Source: Wyeomyia smithii
Taxonomy: Eukaryota > Arthropoda > Insecta > Diptera > Culicidae
Assembly: GCF_029784165.1 (NCBI RefSeq)
Contig: NC_073695.1
Span: forward strand, 232,750,380 to 232,814,379
Direction of reading: 5' to 3'
Length of the DNA: 64,000 nt
Numbering within the stretch: the stretch's first letter is position 1; each line of letters opens with the position of its first letter. The notes beneath the pieces were generated by a model. It worked only from the letters and a program-made list of their open reading frames with translations. It was not told the DNA's origin and did not search any database. Positions 11,628-23,469 of the stretch are shown here, in pieces. The position numbers were made by a program, and so were the translations under genes.

Positions 11628-11882
11628 CATTAGGATAAGATTTGTGTTGGATTTGGATTGGATTTGGATAAGATTTGAATTGGATTTGGATTGGATATTT
11701 GTTGGAATTGAATTCAATTTGGATAAGATTTTAATTAAATTTAGATAGCACCTTCATTGAATTTAGATTCGATTTGGATTTAATTCAAAATTGATTAGGA
11801 ATGGATTCGAATTTGACCTGGATTGAGAGTTAGACGTTTACTAGATTTGGATTGAATTTGGATAAGATTCTAATTAAATTTA
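11628..11882. repeat. 11-bp minisatellite, block B
   Basis: GGATTTGGATT-type repeats resume directly after the retrotransposon. They include the long-scale unit with ATTTGTTGGAATTGAATTC and a GATTCGAATTTGACCTGG segment also seen at 6727 and 7095. The block ends at the TA of the DD37E transposon. Blocks A, B and C were one array before the two insertions. Confidence 0.9.
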
Positions 11883-13182
11883 TAGACCGTTCCGATAATT
11901 ATAAATACACTTACGATCAACCGTCATTTCAAATAACGTGCAGTATTCAACCAAACGTTGGCTGCGTCCTGTTGTTCACATCCAAAAGAAACAGATGCTG
12001 TCATTTTTTCTAACATTTAGTGCGAAATTTTTAATATGCGTGGCCTTTCTCCCGAGCAAGGAAAGCGAATTGTGCACAAATGGGGCACCGTGAGTGGTCT
12101 TTCTATAAGAAAATTAGCCAGAGAAGAAGGTATAAGTGTCGAAGCAGTTCAAACCGCATTGCGGAAGTATTGTGAAGAGTGCACAATTACTGATGCCCCA
12201 AGACGTGGTAGAAAACCCGGGCTTGTTGATCCCACAATGGACAAAAAGGTTAAGGAATACTACAAGCGGCATCCTTCAGTATCAGTACGAGATGTGGCGA
12301 GAAAGCTTGGAACCTCGGCGAGTAACGTTATGCGTGCCAAGGGAAGAATGGGTCTGCAGACCCGTCGGAAGCAGAAGCAGCCAAATCGAAATCCAAAACA
12401 AGCTGAATCTGTGAAACCGAAAGCTCGGAAGCTTTATGACAAACTTCTGACCAAAAAAATGGGGTGTGTTATCATGGATGACGAAACCTACAGAAAACTG
12501 GACTATAAGACTCTGCCAAGACCGCAATTTTATACATCACCGAAGGGAAAGGATGACCCTGGACCAGTGAAAGCCATTTACACCGAAAAATTCGGCAAGA
12601 AGGTAATGGTTTGGCAGGCCATTTGTGAATGTGGGAAAATATCTCGTCCATTCATTACGAATGACACAATGAATGGTAAAATTTACGTGAAAGAGTGTTT
12701 GCAGAAAAGGTTGTTACCCATGGTTAAGCAGCATAACAACCCTCCAATCTTTTGGCCCGATCTTGCTTCCTGCCATTACACTAAGGATGCACTAGGGTGG
12801 TATAAAACAAATAATGTCACATGTGTCCCACAGGAGATGAATCCTCCAAACTGCCCTGAAATTCGCCCTATTGAAACTCTTGGGCTTTGACCAAGGCAAA
12901 GCTGAGGAAATATGTCAAACCAGCGGACAATGTTGAAAAATTTAAAAAAGATTGGCTTAAAGTGGTGAAAATGGTCGGAGAACACACTGTGCAAAAGCTT
13001 ATGAGTAGTGTTAAGAGAAAAGTTAGAGAACTCGCGTATCCTACGAAAAATAATCCCAACTTGAATTGAAACTGGAAAGAAAACACTTATTATCTATATT
13101 TCAGAATAAAATGACCCGAAAAATCCTGTATTTTTTGTTTTATTCAAGAAAGAAGATGTATTTTTAATTTCCGAACAGTCTA
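11883..13182 (+). mobile_element. DD37E Tc1/mariner-superfamily transposon inserted in the minisatellite
   Basis: The left end is TAGACCGTTCCGATAATTAT and the right end is the complement of TAGACTGTTCGGAAATTAAA, imperfect inverted repeats of roughly 27 bp. TA dinucleotides flank both ends (11881-11882 and 13183-13184). Satellite sequence abuts both sides. The single gene inside encodes a transposase with 37 residues between the second and third catalytic positions. At about 1.3 kb it is the normal full length for this group. DD37E elements were first described from mosquitoes. Confidence 0.92.
12036..13069 (+). pseudogene. DD37E transposase with one frameshift
   Basis: The first frame (12036-12890, 284 residues) has an N-terminal helix-turn-helix (GLSIRKLAREEGISVEAVQTALRK, about residues 20-45) and a second one (SVSVRDVARKLGTSASNVMRAKG, about 80-102). 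The catalytic region has VIMDDETY (first D), IFWPDLASCHY (second D) and CPEIRPIE (final E). I count 37 residues between that D and E, which defines DD37E. Three codons after the E the frame hits TGA at 12888. The expected continuation, ALTKAKLRKYVKPADNVEKF to a stop at 13067-13069, lies in another frame, so a single missing base near 12875-12882 explains the break. The start ATG at 12036 is the first in frame and sits at the usual distance from the left inverted repeat. Apart from the frameshift the protein looks complete. Confidence 0.9.
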
Positions 13183-13470
13183 TAGGTAAGATTTTGATTG
13201 AATTTAGATTCGATTTGCATTGAATTTCAATTGGATTTGATTTGGATTGGATTTTGATAGCATTGAGTTTGGATTGGATTTGGATAGCATTGAGTTTAGA
13301 TTGGATTTGGATAGCATTGAGTTTGGAGTGGATTTGGTTGGATTTAGATTGGATTTGGCTTGAATTTGGATAAGAATTTGATTAAATTTGGATAAGATTT
13401 CAATTGAATTTAGATTCGATTTCTATTGTATTCAGTTTAAATTTTGATTGGATTGAAATAATATGTTACA
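13183..13470. repeat. 11-bp minisatellite, block C (diverged edge)
   Basis: The array resumes after the transposon with diverged GGATTTGG units, including a local 30-bp repeat GATAGCATTGAGTTTGGATT at about 13255-13330. It fades into unique sequence near 13460. Confidence 0.85.
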
Positions 13471-13491
13471 TTCACCATAAAATTTCTCCTT

Positions 13492-13675
13492 TGGGTCATT
13501 CCATACGAAGTGACCACGATAGAACTTGGACACGACCATCAAAGATTTTGCTCATAGTTGGGACAATTATTCATCTAGTGTCACTTTGGAAACATCCCAA
13601 TTGGTCCCTCAACTTTGAGCAATATCTGAGATGGTCGTGTCCAAGTGGCTAGTATACTTCGTATGGAATGACCCA
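13492..13675. mobile_element. MITE with long inverted repeats (TGGGTCATTCCATACGAAG)
   Basis: The left arm, TGGGTCATTCCATACGAAG... through CTTGGACACGACCATC, is mirrored by GATGGTCGTGTCCAAG... through CTTCGTATGGAATGACCCA, arms of about 46 bp in a 184-bp element. No target duplication is obvious. Part of the interior (CTTGGACACGACCATCAAAGATTTT and on) is shared with sequence at about 28687-28790. Confidence 0.8.
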
Positions 13676-14640
13676 TGTTCATTTTCAACGTTTTTCGGCT
13701 TTATCAAAGGATAAAACCAGAAATAGTTACTGATAGGCAGAAGAACCCAAAAAAACACAAGAAAAGAGAACTTATTTTGGAGTAATTCTGTTTGAATATT
13801 TGCAAGTTCTGTGCATAATTTGTGTAATTTTTTGTAAGTATTTTGATTGATTGTTTTCTCATTTTTTTAATGGAGATCTTGAGTAATAAAAAAAAATATT
13901 TTTACTTGTTCCTAAACGATTGTTTCTTAGCTGCAAGAAGGAAAAATCTTTGTTTTTAATCTGAAATTTTGACGGCTCTTAATCCAATACTTATGTTATA
14001 TTTAATAATAAAATTTTTTTGAATGTGTCCTCGCCAAAAAGGGTGAAAGTAAACTACTGTGAAGTTTATTTTATTATTTTGGAAATTGCCTCTCAACCTT
14101 CTCTCCTTAGGAATTTCACCAAAGTTCTTATAACACGCAATCTCGAAGCAAACAGATAACTACTTTGTGTTCTCAAACAACGACGCTCTTGATGGCTATT
14201 CTACTTTGGGTGACTTTTATTCAGGTCACCATCGTTATAATAGTAAAATATGATTGATTACCGAGATTTTACCAATTGATTAGTGGCAAAGAACAAAACG
14301 CTCCATTTTCCTAAACTGGACCAAGGAAACCAACAACAGGTCCCAACCCCGCGACAGTTATAAATCACTTCGAAGTACTTTTTTCCCGAGCTTATCGAGC
14401 CACGATTCCTTGCAGCTTTCCACTGTGTACAAACCTCACGCGACGACGATGACGAGCGAGAGAAGCCACATTCCAGTACCCAGTGGTTCTGAGTTGGAGC
14501 CTTGTTAATAATACCGAGGAAAATTTTTTGGTCATAAATTGACACCGATCAGCAAAACGGAACGGCAGCGGCGGTCTTCCCGAACCTGCCTCAACATTCG
14601 GAACCGGATGAACAGCCAGGAAGACGCGGAGAAGCTTCTG
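13676..14640. other. AT-rich stretch, nothing supported
   Basis: No domain-bearing frame, RNA gene or bounded repeat was seen. Composition becomes more GC-rich toward 14640. Confidence 0.5.
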
Positions 14641-15650
14641 ACAGGAAGACTGCCCCGGCAGCAATCTGGTTCTGGTTGAATGGAGCTGAACTGCACCATC
14701 AGGGCATTTTCGCGCAGTATTCCGCAGCACTGAGTAAGCGAGAGATAGAGAGAGAGAGAGAAAGTCCGGCTCTACAAACGGTAATTTTGCTTTCTTGTTC
14801 TACATCGCTTTCCACCACATTTCCATTCTTTCTTTTGAAGAGTGGAATAGTTCTGGCTTCACTTCTGGTGTGCAGTGCAGCCGGGGCATGGCGGGCAACG
14901 AGAGTCAATCGAACGACCGACTGCCGATGTGTGGCACAAATAGCTGACCTAAATTCAGACGGACGCCGGGTTCGTGTACACAGCGAAGCGAAAAGCCAGC
15001 AGCCAATGACCGGTACTGGACTTAGCCAGCCAGCAGCCGGCAGGAGGCAGATTTTAATTCTCCCCTGTGCGTCAGAGCACAGACCTAAAGTCTTTTTGCG
15101 TGTTGTAGATACGCGGATGATACATATGTACCGACGCATGCAGGGTGTTTGTACAAGCACGGGAGGCAAGCGAGAAAGCATCTATCGGTGCGACAGGGAG
15201 CAAAAATGGGTGAAGATTGTACCGGACAGAGATAAACGGATCCAACGGACGGGCATAAATTATGCTGAAGTAGTGCTATGCTTTGTACGCGTTAAGTGAG
15301 CTGCGGCATGATACGCATTCGGTTTTTTTTCGTAACTTCCGGTCCATCGGTGGCAATGGCGCCGCCATCATGTTCCTGTTGCAACCGTTAAGCGATAAAT
15401 TTTCTGTCCGATGATTGCGTCACGACTATGGCGACGACGCCCAGGCAACCGGAAAGCAGCAGCGTGGAAGCATTTCAGTTCTGGCAATCGTAGTTTTCGT
15501 GGAATCACTTCGCATATCGCAATCGCATCAGCCGCTGCCGAGGAGTGTGACGCCACCCATTTTTTTATCCCAGTGCGGTGCCATCTTGTTCGAAGCGTTT
15601 GCTGTGGAATTCAATAACAAACGATTTGAGAACTAAATGCGAGTGTTGTG
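14641..15650. other. GC-rich island with a GAGA tract
   Basis: A GC-rich block contains an (AG)n tract at about 14743-14762 and overlapping open frames on both strands without recognisable domains. GAGA tracts and this composition are typical of insect promoter regions. A promoter or 5' UTR role is inference. Confidence 0.3.
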
Positions 15651-16480
15651 ATTTTGTCAGAGATCTCTTGTCGGAGCCAGTCAGCGTATAACAAACATGC
15701 CATTAGAACCTATTCTGACGAAAATTCCGAGGTGCTCTAACTCCACTATACTGTATACTCAACAGCCCTTTTCACAGTCAGTCGATCAGTGAGTGGTGAG
15801 TGGAGATTAGCATTTGCCTATAGTAAAAAATTTGCAAGATGATAATTATTGATGTGAACTTGATAGTGATCATGTTTCTGCTCACAGACGTTTTGTCGAT
15901 TCCTGGAACGTACTACGGGCGCACATCGAGGTGAGGCAGGTAATTGCTGTGTTCATTCAGAACTCGCCTCGGTGATTCCACGCGTGAGGAAACACACCAA
16001 CAACAGGTCGCGGGTAATAGACTGGAACTGGTTTGTGAATTTCCATAATCTGGTGTTTTACCGGCCTGTTGGAGTGGTTTTAGCAGAACCTACATACCGA
16101 TTGGGATTGTGAAACCTTTTTACGGTACTTTTGTGGTTGTTTGTTTGTCTACATTCCTAGGATCTACAACCAATTATAACTAATCAGATACCATTGGGCA
16201 ATTAGTTGCACTAAATATAAAACTCTACTGTGGTTTTGGTCTAGAAAATCAATCCAACATACGCCTGGTATTTGATGAAAATAAAGCTTAAGTCGAATTT
16301 TATCTGGATGTAGGTTGGAGTCGGATTAGTAATATATAGTAAAATCACAAATCATGAGCAAATTTGCATTACTTGCATTAGAACAGTTAAAACATTCCAT
16401 TCATTATTACATCCTCCAACATTTTCGTGATCCGTTATAATTTTCCATGAATAAAACATCCTGCCGGAATGTTCTCGGAA
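15651..16480. other. Stretch without supported features
   Basis: Mixed composition; no gene or bounded repeat was identified. Confidence 0.45.
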
Positions 16481-17650
16481 ATTCAAAACAAACCATTGAC
16501 TACATGCGGGGCACCGCCTTATCAGCGCACTATCGCTGATGCTAGAAGAAAAATCCACACACACGCCTACCCCCACATTCGCTCATATGCAGACAGCATT
16601 ACAGCAGCACACCCACACGACGATCCGACACATCACAATCCGGAAACTACCCTCGTCCTAATTTTCGGCTGAGTGCCGTAGTCGTCTTCCACTCGTAGTA
16701 GTACTACGCGACTCACACTCGCTACTACTGCTGCATACAGCCTCCATGCTTCCACTCTATTCCCTCGTCTCTAGCGCGCAGTTGCTATTCTTACGACCCC
16801 CTCTCGCCCACCCTGTGCTAGGGTGGTGGTGATGATGGAGGCTGCTTCCGTTCTGCGCTGAGACGTAAATTGGCGACCCGTTTTGTTGGCTTTCGGCCAA
16901 CAATCGGGGAATCGATTGAAAAGCGAGAACTCAGTCCTGTCGTCTTTTCTCTGCGCGCCAACTCGACCTGAACCGGCACCGTTTGGGTCTGAATCTAGGA
17001 TACGCTTGCCTCACTCCACCAACGGGGAGGAAGAATTCCCTCTCTCTCACTGTGTTTTCCGCATCCCAACAGCAGCGGCAGGAGCAAAAGGATGTTACAA
17101 CTTTTTTCGTCGAGTGCACTATTAGCGCATATGGTAGTGGTGTGTAAGGCTAGAGTATCAGTAGTAGTAGTAGTAATAGTATAAGCACTGGTAGTAGTGT
17201 AGTGTAGTAGGGAGTGTCTGTCTCACGCTATCCTGGAAGCAGTTTTTCGCCGCGAAGTCGACGGATGCGACGACATTACGGGAGACGTTTCGCGAGTGCA
17301 CAAGACCGATGCGAGTAGAGGAAGCATAGGGGAGGAGGGCGGGCGGTGGAACAGTTCGCTCAATGCATACTGCGGGGGCTGGGATTGGACATGACACATG
17401 CGAGAAGAGGGGCGACAAGGAAAAATCGATATGTCGTGGCACATTATTATCGGTGCTGTGGCGTTCTCGTTTCCGGATGCTGCAGCGGAAAAAAGGCGTC
17501 CTTAGGCGATGCGAAAGAATGATAACAACATTATGTTCATGGGCGGAAAATTTTCTGAATGAGTTTCTGCGGTATTCTGTGAGACTTCCATTGGTGTTCT
17601 ATTCTTCGAAGCCGAGGGTTTTTCGCTGCTCTCGAACGTAATTGAGTGCT
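16481..17650. other. GC-rich promoter-like island with AGT triplet repeats
   Basis: A GC-rich block has a short AGT-triplet run at about 17158-17180. Overlapping frames lie on both strands (for example 17363-17641 and 17158-17442) with no recognisable domain and no sign of selection that I can see. It may be a transcription start or 5' UTR region. Confidence 0.3.
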
Positions 17651-19500
17651 GCCGTGTTCCTTTTTTTTATTTCGGACGGAATGAAAATCGGAACAGCAGC
17701 GGTCTGGGTTGTGTTTTCGTTCTGCGTATTACGCAAATGGCAATATTTGCGTAAGGTTATGAACTTAATTAGAATTGTGGGCAGCAATGTGATTACTGCG
17801 CATTCGAATAAAATGTACAAGAATCAAAAGTTTAAATATTGGTTATGATTTGGGTTCTTTTCATTTATTTATTCGTGTGACAGATGTAGCACATAGTAAT
17901 TCTTCAATTTCAATTCAGCCTAAAAGTTGTCAGCCGCGCCAAAAGAAGCCGAAGTTAGTAGAGACTAAAAACAAAAATTATTTTAAATGTTACTAGAAAT
18001 TTTTGTTCAAAAAAGTGCTGAAATGATCTTACGTTTGTTGTTGCGAAAAATTCAATAACTTCTCTTAAAACCAGAGACATCACAGTACTTGCGAACGCAT
18101 TGGTAGTCCAGAAGAAATCGAAAGAAATATAATCACAAAATGTGCTTTGAATGACTTAAAGCACTTCCAAGCGCAAAAAAACACAATAGACTCAAAAATT
18201 CATTTTAAAGATATTATTAGCAAAACAAAATTGGAACTCAAAAACTTAGCTCAAAATTGCCGAGAAAAGCTATTAAAATCAAAAATAGCCATAGCAAAAA
18301 TTTGGTTTGTTATGTAGTTGTGAACCGCTTTAACAAACCAAATAAGAGACCAAAAATAAAAAAAGGTACGAAAACTAGCATAATATGGCTTCTGTACAAG
18401 CTGGAAAAATACAATCTTTTCTACAAGTTACAGAAAAAAAAATACACCAAATTTAACTCAAAATGCATGAAAAACTCCCAGGAAGCAAACTGACTCAATA
18501 CATTTTAAACAGAATGAAATAAAAACATAATTTCAATTTTTGTTCAACAGGTTCAGTAATAAAAGGAAAATCCAAAACATTGATCCTAAATTTACGTCAG
18601 GAAAAGGCTGGCACTAATACCAAAAAGGTATCCTAAATTGACCTCAGAAAACATTAAACGATAGAAAAAAGAATATAAAAGTTTATGGTGAAAAATTTCC
18701 CTAAAATCCAAAAGAATTTAAAAAGAAAATAATCCTGAATATAATTTTAAGTGACTAAAAACACTTTTAGGGAAAAACGAACATTTTAGAAATGCATGTA
18801 AAATTTTCTACGAATGGGCTCGAACCTAAGCGATTCTGAGATTATATAACAATCATATTCTTCCTGATCCTTAAAGCTTGCTTCAGATAGTATTAAAAAA
18901 AACAATTGCGTGTATTTTAGTTATTTTTTTCTTGAATTCAAGATCTTTTCTTACACTAATGTAGCATTTTCTTCATACAATTAAGAAAAAATACGGATAA
19001 AATTATTCGTCAGGCTTTCGAATTAGCTAGATTTATCCTGAATTTTGTAAAACAAACCATTTTTCACAACGCTTCCATATCCATCTCAAAAACTTGAATC
19101 ACTGCTGAATTATTCATCTTACAACGCCCCCATATTCATCACACTGTTAATCATGAATGAATCACATTATCATGAATGAACGTAGCCGCAGCCCGTCGTA
19201 GTAGGTTACCTAGCCATCCACTGTAGTTGTTTATGTGCAAAATTGGTAACCTAGGTAACCACTGCAGTGGTGTCGATTTATGTCAATTATGTCAGAATAG
19301 TTCAACATTTTCAGTATGATTTTTTTCGTATTAACAGAAACTGATTTGGCAACTTTTGATTTTCTTCAACGCAGTGAAAACAGATGAAAATACATACAGT
19401 TGAAATTTAGGAATTGTAGAAATTCATCTCATATATTTAAGAAAAGAATATGTGAAGTTTAAGAAGAAAATATGCGTTTTTTCCTGTTTTCAATTGTGTT
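17651..19500. other. AT-rich stretch, nothing supported
   Basis: Very A-rich sequence with short spurious frames such as 18257-18493 (lysine- and asparagine-rich, as expected from base composition). No domain or bounded repeat was seen. A related pair of GGTTACCTAG and GGTAACCTAGGTAACC motifs sits at 19204-19262, without clear element boundaries. Confidence 0.5.
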
Positions 19501-20768
19501 TTCATGTTGTATGAGATGAATATATGGGCTGAAATGAATAATGGAGCAGTTTCCCTACGGCTCATTAGACAGCGCACACCTTCTTCGCCTATCGTTATTC
19601 TATCAAGTCTTCAACGGATTGACGTCTTTGGTAGCTTTTTCATTTGCCTTGAGTCTCTTCATAATGATTGCCCAGTATTTCTCAATTGGTCGGGATTGGG
19701 GGCGGTTGGGTGGGTTGCTGTAATGACAGCCCACCAAATCTTGCCAAAACATTCCAGGATGGCCGTGGGATCAAATAAACGGCAAAATTCGTTTTTGGAG
19801 ACACTCTTTTTGGTTCAGTTTCGACGTCATTGTCTTATTTGTAACGAAAAAAATCTTCTTTTTGCCACATCTGCATATGCCCTGCCAAATCATAAGTTTT
19901 TGTGCAAATTTGTCGAAAAAAACAATTTAAACTTATCACCCATCAGGAGACACCTGTTGAACTTGGTCAGCACCTGATCGTATAGCTCTTGATCTCGGAT
20001 TTTGGCCACACTATTCACACCTTTCCAGTGTCGAATTTCTAACCAAATTACGGTCCGACAGATGAGGACTTCCAGAGCCGGAGGGGGTACCAGGGGGCTC
20101 GAATTCAGGACCTCCATCAACAAAGGGAAAATTAGCTTTTTTTTCAATAAAATTTAGATCACTGCGACCATAATTTTGATCTTTTGGGCTAAAAAAAATT
20201 AATGTAGCAAAAACAAATTCCAAAATTTCTCGAAAATTAATTTTTTAGCGTTTAGGCTCAGCTAAATTGTGAATCAATTTTCTAACCTTTAAAAGCGTTG
20301 AGCTTAATTTGAGATCAAATTCTTTTTTCGCCTTTTCTTCTCTCTGGAGCCTTTTTCCGGCGATTCTAAGCTTAATTTGGAATCAAGTTTTTGTGGCTTT
20401 CGTAAGTTGGTTGGTTGTCTAGCTCTCCGCCCACTAAGAAGGGATGCCCGAAGTCTCCGGACCTGGGAAGTAATCTTCTGGCGAAAACGGATTTTCTCCT
20501 GGCTTAGGAGCCTTGCATTTTTCGGGACTTCGAGAGCATCAATTTTTTCCGGGCCAACGAAATGATTTTCGACGTGCTCTCGACACGGCATAAGTTCAAA
20601 ACCTAAAGTAAAATCAAAAAGTAATTTGGTATTGTGCCGTGTGAATGAATGTTGTGTGAAAAAAAAAACAAGTAATTTGGACGATTTCTTTGTCAAATCC
20701 CACTCACCTGATTGTCGAGACTCCAACAACTCAGATGATTGGTGCAGTACTTTAAAAGTTTCCGGCAG
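19501..20768. other. Unassigned stretch, possibly old repeat relics
   Basis: Short frames exist on both strands (a minus-strand frame at 20304-20885 is the longest), but they are rich in charged low-complexity residues and match nothing I recognise. Old transposon remains are possible. Confidence 0.4.
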
Positions 20769-20770
20769 TA

Positions 20771-20961
20771 CACTGGGGTCGCTTTTTACGCGGATTGTTT
20801 TTATGCGTTTTTTCAAACGGGATACTTTTACAATAACGCGGATTATTTTTACTCGATCCGGAAGATTCGTTGTACGCGGTATCAAATAAGTTTGGTATAA
20901 ATATATCTAATCTAATCTTTAAAATGCGGTACAGCCAACTGCGTAAAAAGCGACCCCAGTG
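20771..20961. mobile_element. TA-target MITE, GCTTTTTACGCGG family (copy 1)
   Basis: The left end CACTGGGGTCGCTTTTTACG is mirrored at the right by CGTAAAAAGCGACCCCAGTG. TA flanks both sides (20769-20770 and 20962-20963). The element is 191 bp long with no coding content. Other copies lie at 23090-23427 and, broken up, around 55280-56700. Confidence 0.85.
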
Positions 20962-20963
20962 TA

Positions 20964-21450
20964 ATTTTGAGGGTTTCTCCAAAGGATTTTCGACTTTTGT
21001 GTTAACGATAATTCCGTTTAATTTAATTGCTTAAATATTCAATTAAGTGAAGTGAAAATTGTGAGAGAATTTTGTGGATTTTTTCTTTCTGTAGTACAAG
21101 AAAATTCTCACTTTATTTGGTTAATTACTGTTTAATGTTAGCTGGAGTATAAATTGATCGTAAGCAGTAAATTTCAATATATTTTTTTTATCTTTTGTAA
21201 GCGAGCTCATGAACTTCCCTCCCCCTTCTTGCTTTGAAAATCGCTCGGCAAGCTATCCATATCAGGTGGCAATTGGTAATATTCGATACTTGATATTGCT
21301 TTGCAATAAGTTATGAGCCCAGCGATCATAACTAGAAGATTCTCTAAGCAAAAGAGCAAAAACGAACTTTGGCAGTGCTGGACGCGATGAATCGGGACAC
21401 TGGAACCGTTGCGGTGATATCTGGATCAAGAGCAAGAAGTTCGGATTCAA
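20964..21450. other. Stretch without supported features
   Basis: AT-rich sequence leading into a retrotransposon relic; nothing recognisable was seen. Confidence 0.4.
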
Positions 21451-21830
21451 GGCCGTGAGAATTACGTTTCGTGGGCGTTTGCCATGAAGATGATATTGAT
21501 CCGAAGAAGTTCTTGGGGCCGTGGCGGAATCAATCGTAGAACCGGGTTTCTGATATCGATCTGGCTCGAAACTAACGACAGCATGGAAGCGTACGTGAAT
21601 AAGTTGGTCTCAACTAGCTTCACTACTCGTATGAGACTGTCAAAATACTGTGGACCCATGGTGAAGTACCCGGCAAGGCTTTGAAGGTGGGTACCGTGAA
21701 GATCATTACGCAACGAATTGTCCGGCGAAGCAGGATACATCCAAGGATCGAAAATGCATGAAGTAACTGGAATCACTTTAAAAGCTTTGGAAAACAAACT
21801 AAAAGAGGATGGGGCTCCTGATGCAGTTTA
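21451..21830 (+). pseudogene. Ty1/copia-like Gag relic
   Basis: Near 21457 one frame reads ENYVSWAFAMKMILIR, the style of the start of copia-type Gag (UBN2-like) domains. After a frame change comes LETNDSMEAYVNKLVSTSFT (about 21563-21625). Further on, about 21700-21760, another frame reads YREDHYATNCPAKQ, resembling a degraded CCHC zinc knuckle. Frames are broken several times and no protease, integrase or reverse transcriptase follows. The assignment rests on remembered motif style. Confidence 0.5.
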
Positions 21831-21929
21831 GAAAGCATTAGGATAAAATAATCTCATCAATTTCACTGCAACCAGAGGCATGGCTATCTGTATCACTTAT
21901 TTTGCACATCAGAATATTCGTAAGCCTAC

Positions 21930-22117
21930 CTGATGGTCTCGAGGTACAATGCTGGCCTCATAAGTTGGTGTGGGTTTGAGTCTCGACTCGGGAGAGATTG
22001 TTAGTGTCAGTAGGATCGTAGCGCTAGCCTCTCAATTGTCCTGTATACTTAACAGTTGGCTGTGAAGTCGGTATATAATGAAAGGAAGGTCGAGTTCCGA
22101 ATCGAAATGTAACACCA
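21930..22117 (+). mobile_element. tRNA-derived SINE, Feilai-like (copy 2)
   Basis: It has the same head (TGGTCTCGAGGTACAATGCTGG), B-box-like GAGTCTCGACTCGG, body and tail (GAATCGAAATGTAACACC) as the copy at 4041, with more substitutions. It abuts the 5'-truncated RTE-like relic that begins at about 22118. Confidence 0.75.
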
Positions 22118-22344
22118 AAGCTTTGCTTGTTCTGATCGATGATCGCCACTTTTCAGATGTTACAGATGTAAGGTCGTTCAGAGGACCAAGCGTTTACTCG
22201 GATCACTATCTCGTGGTAGCCAAGATCCGCCCACGGTCCAGCGCATTATCTAGGACAACGAGGAAAAAACGGTTGAACATCCAGCGGTTATCAACTGGAG
22301 GAGTTGCTGCAGAGTACTTGCAGAAAGTTGATGAGCGGAACTGA
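22118..22344 (+). pseudogene. RTE-like endonuclease C-terminal fragment
   Basis: It reads VLIDDRHFSDVTDVRSFRGP then SDHYLVVAKIRPRSS, including the SDH catalytic motif that is missing from the 8234-11627 copy. It is truncated at the 5' side next to the SINE. Confidence 0.75.
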
Positions 22345-22440
22345 ACGAACAGTGGGGACATATCCACAGTACGATCAGCAGCGCAGCGCGAGAAGTGTTG
22401 GCTACAGCGGTAACAACCATGCCGAGTGGTTTGACGCTGA

Positions 22441-22932
22441 GTGGCAGCAAGCGACGGATTAAAAGAACCGCACCAGATGTCACATGTTGGCTACGGCTGT
22501 GACTCGTCAGCGCGTAGGGAGTTTCGAGCAGTTAGAGCCGTTGAAAAGAGACTCCATAGTCGGAGGAAACGTCAGCATTGGGAGCGTGTTCTTGCTGAGG
22601 TGGAGGGCTGCTTCTCCAGACAGAGCGCGACAAGCTTCTACAAAAAGATTTACAGAATCAGAAACCGACACGTGTCCGCCCCTGTCATGTTCAGCGACTG
22701 GGAGGGGAACCAGAGTACCGATAAATCAGAGGTGGCCAGGCTTTGGAAACAACATTTCAGTGTGCTGTCGAATGACGTGGAAGTCAAAGGCGTCGAAAGG
22801 AGCAGGATTGATATTGAGAATAATGGACAAGCTGTAGATCCACCAACCATGGACGAGGTGAAGAAAGTAGTTACTGAGCTGAAGAACTGCAAGGCATGTG
22901 AGAAGAATGGCATTCTCGCCGAGCTTTTCTAA
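22441..22932 (+). pseudogene. RTE-like linker and fingers fragment
   Basis: The frame reads through RRKRQHWERVLAEVEGC, FYKKIYRIRNRH, STDKSEVARLWKQHFSVL and PTMDEVKKVVTELKNCKACEKNGILAELF before a stop. This order matches the region between endonuclease and reverse transcriptase in the related minus-strand element (compare ECEVIERWRQHFDEHL and LKNNKAAGVDQLPSELL there). Confidence 0.75.
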
Positions 22933-23089
22933 ATCGGAAACGAACAGCTGTATCGTGTCATTCATCGGATCATACTGGAAGTGTGGGCTGATGAAGAATT
23001 GGCCTCGGAATGGTCGGGGGTCTCATATGCCCGATCCGCTAAAAAAGGCCACCATATGAATTGTAGTCGAGGCATATTCTTTCTGAATA

Positions 23090-23427
23090 CACTAAGGTCG
23101 CTTTTTACGCGGGGGATGCGTTCCAAATTGTTATGGGCCCGCGTAAAAAACGACTTTTTTGAGTTGCAAATATAACAGAGAAAACCGTCCGAAAACGTTC
23201 AAATCTCGTTTGAATATGATAGTGGCCAATGGAGTGGAGACCAAAATGCAATATTTTAAATTTTGAGTATTTCCACCAAAAATTGTGAATATTTTTAAAC
23301 AGATATATGTTCACTCGTGGCCTAAAACGGAAAACGTGATTGAAATGAGGTCGATATCTTGTACCGTTTTTGAATAATGGAGGTAAGCAACCCGCGTAAA
23401 AAAAACCGCGTAAAAAGCGACCTTACT
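23090..23427. mobile_element. TA-target MITE, GCTTTTTACGCGG family (copy 2)
   Basis: The left end CACTAAGGTCGCTTTTTACG mirrors the right end CGTAAAAAGCGACCTTACTG, flanked by TA (23088-23089 and 23428-23429). It is 338 bp long and inserted in the RTE-like relic between its fingers and palm regions. Confidence 0.85.
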
Positions 23428-23469
23428 GTACCGTGTTCCATCAACTGAGGTCGTTACAGGAAACCTTTG

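Noticed and set aside
13492..13675. CRISPR-like inverted or spaced repeats
   Set aside because: The repeats are single terminal inverted pairs of a MITE. The sequence is eukaryotic and no array with regular spacers exists.
14676..15299. 207-codon plus-strand frame
   Set aside because: It starts beside a GAGA tract in a promoter-like island, with an equally long frame on the other strand and no domain.
20304..20885. 193-codon minus-strand frame
   Set aside because: Highly charged, no recognised domain, and it overlaps a MITE; likely chance or old repeat.
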